Assembly: GCA_014529385.2 (NCBI GenBank)
Contig: CM043971.1
Location: 92,906,840-92,970,839, forward strand
DNA length: 64,000 nucleotides
Source: Adiantum capillus-veneris
Taxonomy: Eukaryota; Streptophyta; Polypodiopsida; Polypodiales; Pteridaceae
Direction of reading: 5' to 3'
Below the pieces are notes generated by a model. The model had not been told where the DNA came from, searched no databases, and saw nothing but the letters and a program-made list of their open reading frames with translations. Both the position numbers and the translations under genes were made by a program. How positions within the stretch are numbered: the stretch's first letter is position 1; every line of letters starts with the position of its first letter. Positions 58,467 to 64,000 of the stretch are shown in pieces.

Positions 58467-59047
58467 TGGGAAGCATTTGTATACAGTTCTTGTGCACAAT
58501 GGTTCCTATAGGTTTTCCTAGTACATGGTGAAATTTTTTCAACTTTGGACATGTTTTTCCACAGTTTGCCCCATTTTTTAGTTTATGGCCATATTTTTTC
58601 CGTTTTGACCAAATCTGTTTCTGGCAACCACTTTTGGAGTCATGTTTTGCCTGAAATCTCTCCTTGCTTTGATTTTTGATGATTGAGGTCTGTAGTTCAT
58701 AGCTTTGCTTGGTTCCTTGGAAATTTCCCCCAGACATTGAATTCTTTTGAGAAGGCAAACTGAATCCTGCAAGTTTCACCATTTTGCAAGTAAACTTTTG
58801 CTTGGTTTTGATCCCATCACCATTCTTAGGTTACATTTGCTTGTTGATAGGCTTCGAGGAGAGTTTGAAGTTTCCCAAATTACTTTAGCAGTAATTTTGA
58901 CCAAAAGACCATTTACAAACTGAAAGTAGTAATCTAAGTTGGTTTGATAATCTGTAGAGCACTTTTTGTGATCATTTTGCAACACCAATACTATTTGTAC
59001 ATTGTCGAGCTAGTGAGCCACTTTTATCTCGATTTTGGCGAAAAGGT

Positions 59048-59067
59048 ACATGGACCGCGATCCATGT
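59048..59067. repeat. ACATGGATCGCGATCCATGT family palindrome, copy 4
   Basis: One substitution (GACC for GATC) in the left arm, again after AAAAGGT and before TGGGA. Confidence 0.9.
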
Positions 59068-59157
59068 TGGGATGATTTTTGCAAAAGCAGTCATGGGGTT
59101 TTGTTCCTGAGCCTCTATTGTTGCTCCTGTAGAAGTTTCCTTGATTTTAGGATTTTG

Positions 59158-59183
59158 GGAACATGGATCGCGATCCATGTTCC
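59158..59183. repeat. Extended 26-bp palindrome, copy 5
   Basis: The 20-bp core is extended by three matching bases on each side (GGA...TCC), giving a perfect 26-bp palindrome. It lies 114 bases from copy 4, close to the 113 between copies 1 and 2. Confidence 0.95.
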
Positions 59184-59472
59184 AACACTTTTTCCTACTG
59201 TCTTTAGCTTGGCTGATTCTGTCAGTTAGTTGGGGTCTACTGATGAAATTTTTCTTGTTTTTGATGGGTTTTGGACTTCCTCATTGGCCCTGTTAGTTTG
59301 CCAATTTTGTGACCTTGTACAGCTTTGATTTATTGTTTTGGTACTGTTGATGCAGTATGGGTCACACACACATGCTCTTGCAAGGTTAATGATCATACCT
59401 GTCAAATCTGGTGTAGTGAGATCCACCGAGGTGGTCGCAGCAGGCAGAAGCAACTCCGAAAACTCTATGCTC

Positions 59473-59530
<58 letters not shown>

Positions 59531-61239
59531 GTGAATGCAAATGAGCTTCAGCCTTCTGTTGCCCCTTTTGACTATATGATCCCAGTCTACCCGGAACGCC
59601 CCATTTATACTTACCTTCATTGCTCATATCTTGTTGGGCACATCACCTGTGGTTTGAACCGTTTGTCATTCTGACACTCGGTTTACAAATGGCGTTCGAT
59701 CTGCAGTTTTGATCCTTCAGAAGTTGGCTCAAAATTCATCTTGTGTTGATTTTTTCCATATCCGCCATGTTTGAAGTCCTTGCTTTGAAGTTCGTGCGTT
59801 TTCTTTCAAAAGTCGATTCTGACTTTCCTGGCTCGACTTATCAATCTTTTGTTGATTACCTGTCATTTTTTGCTTTTTTGTAAAAGAAAATTATTTACAA
59901 TGATTATTAGTCGGCCAAAAATTAGTTAAAATTAGTGTCGCCTCCCTAATATACATACTCTTATTCTGGTATTAGATGGTATGGTATGGCTCATGATTAT
60001 GCCAACTAAGAGTCTGTCAGGCTCTAAAAAACTTCTGTTTTTTCAGGAAAAGGGAAAGAAAGGAAACGAAAAGAAAAGAAAAGAAGTAAAATGATAATAA
60101 TGGTATATACAAATGATACTCCAGCCGCATTTCCCCCCTTCCTAGAGTGAGTCGTCCGCGACGAACATGTGTCAGAGTGCGTGGGAATAAAGCGCGTGTC
60201 TATGCATAGCCGTATAGTGTGGCTCTATGATGCCAATGGAGGATATGCATGGGAGAACAAAATGTTGTGCAAGAGATAGCTGCTGAAAAATATGTTCAGG
60301 GCCTGTCGGTGGCGAGGTTCCTTGGAAGCTGCGTGGTCCGAACAATAGTAACTGTAGAAGGCCTGCTCTGTGTTTAACTGTGACCTATAAAAGTTTTAAT
60401 TCTGTCGGTGGGGTCAATTTTTGGCATTTTTTGGGTTGCCATCAAAATTTCTTAGGCATGGATCTACTAGAAGAGGCATCGTGAAGGCGATGTTGTTTTG
60501 GTTGCCATACCCATTTGAGTGTGGTTGGATGTCAAAGAGAGTGGTCCATCGGGTTAGGCCGTTTGACAACAACGATGGGCAATTCGTGGTGGTTATTTTT
60601 TTGTGTAGGCAATGTAGGTTTACGTGTATTGCTTTGCCGTTTAGGTATCCACAATTACCTAGGCTTGGTTTCCATGATTGATTTCTTAACCCATATTTTC
60701 GTGACCATGGCGGTGGATGATCGCTGAGCTGCCGCATGTGGCGATGGTAGAGGTTCCCATTCATGGTCCGTTTGTACGAATGGCATGGCTAAAGTGTCAG
60801 GCCAAGGGCCAACCAAGGGGTCATGGACTCGGCCAAGGGCTGGCTGCCAGTGGGAAGGGGTCCGGAAGTGGCTAGGAGCCTATTAAAGGGAGGTTGGGCG
60901 GATGGACCAGGACCTGGCAGTCCTATGGTTTTAGATTGGTATCATTCAGGCTATTTTGAGAACTTGGGCACGTTTTTTGCTTTGCTGCATGTTGCATGCA
61001 CAACCAACAAAGGGAGGAAGAGAGGAGGCCGAAGCCGCACATGTGCAGCAACCCCTAGTCGGGGACGAAGGTGTCTGACGACCTGCATCAAACTGTGTGT
61101 GGTTGGGCTCAGTGGGAGCGCAAGGTGAAGGGCTGCAAAATCCATCTCTGGCCCGGCATCAGCTGACCTCGCCATCGCGAGGTAGCTCTCCAACAAAACC
61201 TGCGCAGGCGGCCGTCGCCTGCAACAGAGTTCTTTGAGA
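59184..61239. other. Intergenic / possible gypsy 5' flank, no gene recognised
   Basis: It contains a (CT)n tract (59477-59528). TTGGTATCATTCAGG near 60937 resembles a primer-binding site and could mark the end of a 5' LTR for the gypsy element that follows. No LTR pair can be tested inside the window. The 116-codon minus frame at 60414-60764 matches nothing I know. Confidence 0.4.
59477..59528 (+). repeat. (CT)n microsatellite with one G interruption
   Basis: About 52 bp of CT, with a single G near 59505. Confidence 0.95.
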
Positions 61240-61375
61240 TTTTTTTTTTCCAAAAGCCCTTAAGGGTTGGCCGTTCACACCCGGCAAACCCTCGTGGGTT
61301 TTGAACAAGGACCGAAGTCGCGCGTGTCCGATTCCGTTGCTCTAAGGCACTTGTCTCCGAATCGGTGGGCACACA
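61240..61375 (-). mobile_element. Probable tRNA-derived SINE with poly-A tail
   Basis: The minus strand reads GTGCCTTAGAGCAACGGAAT (A-box-like), then GGTCCTTGTTCAAAACCCAC (B-box-like), and ends GGCTTTTGGAAAAAAAAAAT. It lies in the leader upstream of a gypsy gag. No target duplication was found. Confidence 0.5.
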
Positions 61376-61838
61376 CATCACACAAAGGCTATGGTACTGC
61401 ATATTTTACAGCCCGCGTCTGCTGCAACTCGGCTTCTCAAATTTTGAAACGCCAAAGATTGGTTGCACATTTCCCGGTTTTGGTTTCTTGCATACGATGC
61501 AAGCCAACTCGGTGGTGAAGGTACCTTGCTTCATGTTCTTGAGCTTTATCATCGGCTGCATCAGTTGTCAAAAAATTTCAAGTTCCTCTGGCGTAGTGCA
61601 TACGATGCAACCCCGCTCGTTGGCAGCTCCAACTTGATCGAGGCTTTCAAGAGCATCATCGGCTGCAGACTTGATCATTATTTTCAAGCTACTCTTCGTT
61701 TTGGATTGACGTTCGCTTTCGAATTCAGCGTTTTTTCCCATCCAAGGCGTAATTATACGGTTACTTATAGCAACCTACTACGAGCTCGTTGGAATTCAGG
61801 TATTCTTCTTTCTTTTCTCGCACAATACGTCCACAACA

Positions 61839-63283
61839 TGGATTCGGACATAGATATGCATCATGCATTTGATTTCGAGCAGTCCACACCCGTTTCGTAT
61901 GCCGATGCCACGTGGACGGTTCCTCTCACGGAGGGTAATCGTGCCCCAACGGCAACAGACGATGCGTATGAGTTGCTGGATATGCAAGATTTCCGTGTAT
62001 TGCAAACACGCATGACTGTGCTTGAAACAAATTTTGCACAATTAAATCAGAATGTCACAGCATTATCTGATTTGATTAAGTTGCATATGCGGCAGCAGGC
62101 CATGGGCTCTGCTAGTCAACCAACTTAGGAGCATGGCTCCAAACCACGCCAAGGGCCGGCTGCTGGGCAAGGCCCTCCTCCGGGACCGCTGCACTCTCTG
62201 ACCCAAAAAGAGGTGGACGATTTGTTGAAAAATACAAAGCCACCAATTTTTCGGGGAGAAGAGCGTGAGCGAAACAAGGACACCGTGAATATTTTTCTCA
62301 GTAAGTGGGACGGTATTCATGACCTTAGATGTACCCCGGATGCAGCCAAGGCGCTGCAGATAAGTCTGACTTTGGACGGCAAGGCCTACAAATGGTGGAT
62401 GTCTCTCAAGGAGAAGGGCATGCTACCACAGACTTAGGCAGCTACCACAGACTTAGGCAGCTTTTGAGACTGTCTTCAGGAAGGAATTTCTACCTACCAA
62501 TGAGAAGGATAGAAATTGGACCGCCTGGGACGAATGTTCTATGCGCCAGCATAAAACATTATTGGAATATATTTCCCATTATCGGGATGTGATCCTTAAG
62601 CTGGAAGGGATGGATACCTTTCAGCAGGTGCGTGGGTTCATCCGTGGGTTAACTTCCGAGAAAAAGAAGCACGTTAAAACCCAGGATCCACAAACACTTG
62701 AGGACGCAATAGTGCAAGCTCACATCCATGATGATCCCGATGATCGGACATTGCATATTTCGCATGTGCATGGCACTACACCTGTTTCAACACGTCCACA
62801 ACATGTGCATCATAAAAGAAAAAATGTCTCTACTGCATCAGAGACCTCCAAAAAGCCCAAGGGGTCTAGAGGTCCTCTCTCAACAGAAGAGTTTGAGAAA
62901 GCCAAAAAAGAAAAGTTGTGCTTTAAATGTTTGGGAACTAGACATAGCAAAAAGGATTGTCCCAAAGGGAAATCTGTTGCTCAAGACAAGGGGAAGGAAA
63001 AAGCAGTGCACATGGTGCAGCTTTTACCTCTTGAATCCTCTTCCCAGTTTGCTAATGTGGAAGTAACACACATCGAGGCGGTGCATGAGTGTTGTATCAC
63101 GGCCTCCATGTGGCAGCAGACTTTCGGACCACATGAGTTGGTGCGTATGCATGGCTCTATCCAAGGGCACAGGGTGCGGATCTTGGTAGACGATGGTGCA
63201 TCGCACAATTTCATCAATTATAAATTGGTGAAACGACTCAAATTGCCCCAAACCCCGAGTTCCCATTGCTACAAGGTAGCAAT
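61839..63283 (+). pseudogene. Ty3/gypsy gag and protease, broken
   Basis: A probable gag start MDSDIDMHHAFDFEQST (61839) leads to a TAG after ASQPT near 62128. The next part (EVDDLLKNTKPPIFRGEERE, YKWWMSLKEKGML) continues in the frame open at 62213-62437. A 19-bp tandem duplication, GCTACCACAGACTTAGGCA (62423-62460 area), breaks it. The frame 62541-63380 carries the rest of gag, the CCHC knuckle CFKCLGTRHSKKDC near 62930 and the protease VRILVDDGASHNFIN near 63177. A frameshift near 63283 follows. Confidence 0.88.
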
Positions 63284-64000
63284 GTTAACGGCCATGATGC
63301 TGAGATATGGGAAACTCAGGTTAAAGATGTACCTCTGGAAATTCAAGGATACCGTACCTCTTTGGATTTCCAAGTCATGAATATGGAGAGGGCGGAGGTG
63401 GTTCTTAGTCGTGAATGGTTGCATAGTTTAGGATCATCCTTTAGACGTAGCTATGAGCATAATAGTCTAATGTTCGAATCCAATGGTGTGCACGTGCTGC
63501 TGTTGGGGGAGAAGGATGTACCTTCCTCACCACTTATTTGTACAGCTGAGCTTATGAAGGTCGCTTCTGATGATGCAATAGAAGAACTCTTTTTGTGTTA
63601 CTCACTGTGCCATTTTATTTCCAATGTGGATGATGTTTTTAATGATGATAAAGTTTTGAATAAAACTTCCTCAATGCCGCATTCTTCTCTCTCTCCTCTT
63701 CCAGCTATGTCTACTAATTCAAAACAAGCAAATGTTGCTAACGAATTAAAGGAACTTTTAAGGGAATTCAAGGATGTGTTCCCAGATGATTTGCCACCAG
63801 GGCTACCGCCGACACGTTTTGTGCAACATGGCATAGACGTGGTTGCAGGTAGTAAGCCAGTGAGTAAACCGCCTTACCGAATGAGTCATTCTGAGGTTGC
63901 TGAGGTGGAACGTCAGCTTGCTGACTATCTCAGTAGAGGGTGTTTTCAACCAAGTTCTTCACCATGGGCCTCTCCCATTCTCTTTGGTGAAGAAAAAGGA
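63284..64000 (+). pseudogene. Gypsy protease end and start of RT, cut by the window end
   Basis: After the shift the frame reads IQGYRTSLDFQVMNMERAEV and VVLSREWLHSLG, the block after protease. It then gives FKDVFPDDLPPGLPPTR and VAGSKPVSKPPYRMSHSEVA, the pre-RT segment, and enters RT (RGCFQPSSSPWASPILF). The frame appears open to the last base. The remaining RT, RNase H and integrase would lie outside. Confidence 0.88.

Noticed and set aside
60414-60764. 116-codon minus-strand frame as a host gene
   Set aside because: No recognisable domain, no neighbouring exons, and composition like the surrounding non-coding DNA.

Overview
The window looks like nuclear DNA of a large, repeat-rich land-plant genome. 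The signs are plant-type Ty1/copia and Ty3/gypsy elements whose primer-binding sites match initiator tRNA-Met, an L1-type LINE, tRNA-derived SINEs, MITEs, many long (CT)n tracts, and AT-rich intergenic DNA. The species cannot be fixed from the sequence. I found no convincing host protein-coding gene, no rRNA, no functional tRNA and no CRISPR array. Almost everything recognisable is a transposable element (TE) or its remains.

Layout. 1-2607: decayed copia pol (+) running off the left edge, with its 3' LTR. 2608-4990: no gene, ending in two (CT)n tracts. 4994-8239: a non-autonomous LTR element with no pol genes, carrying internal repeats and a nested hAT-like MITE. 9205-22173: a Ty3/gypsy chromovirus-like element (+), whose 5' LTR was hit one base from its end by an intact Ty1/copia element (-, 9211-14352). 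22496-24740: LTR relics and microsatellites. 24900-27850: no gene. 27860-32300: a copia fragment joined to a decayed gypsy element that lacks its integrase. 33070-42030: mostly AT-rich DNA with diverged duplications, a clear MITE, a SINE and minisatellites. 42031-49434: a decayed gypsy element with both LTRs, inserted in a small tandem array. 49435-51446: MITE-like hairpins, a SINE and a perfect palindrome. 51463-58227: a full-length L1-type LINE (-) with a 16-bp target duplication. Around it lie five copies of a striking palindrome. 61240-61375: a SINE. 61839-64000: gag, protease and start of RT of another gypsy element, cut by the window end.

Relative ages can be read from the nesting. The copia at 9211-14352 is youngest: its LTRs look identical and its 1448-codon frame is open. 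Its gypsy host is older, with roughly 18 differences between two 1279-bp LTRs. The LINE is intermediate, with a perfect target duplication but several stops. The gypsy elements at 28.7-32.2 kb and 42-49 kb are old. Many premature stops in the dead elements read TAG where CAG (Gln) is expected or plausible, as deamination of methylated CHG cytosines would produce.

The least explained signals are the palindrome family ACATGGATCGCGATCCATGT (51.3-59.2 kb), the pol-less LTR element with its 49-bp and 47-bp internal repeats, and a CAGCGTTTT word that recurs in LTRs and leaders of different elements.
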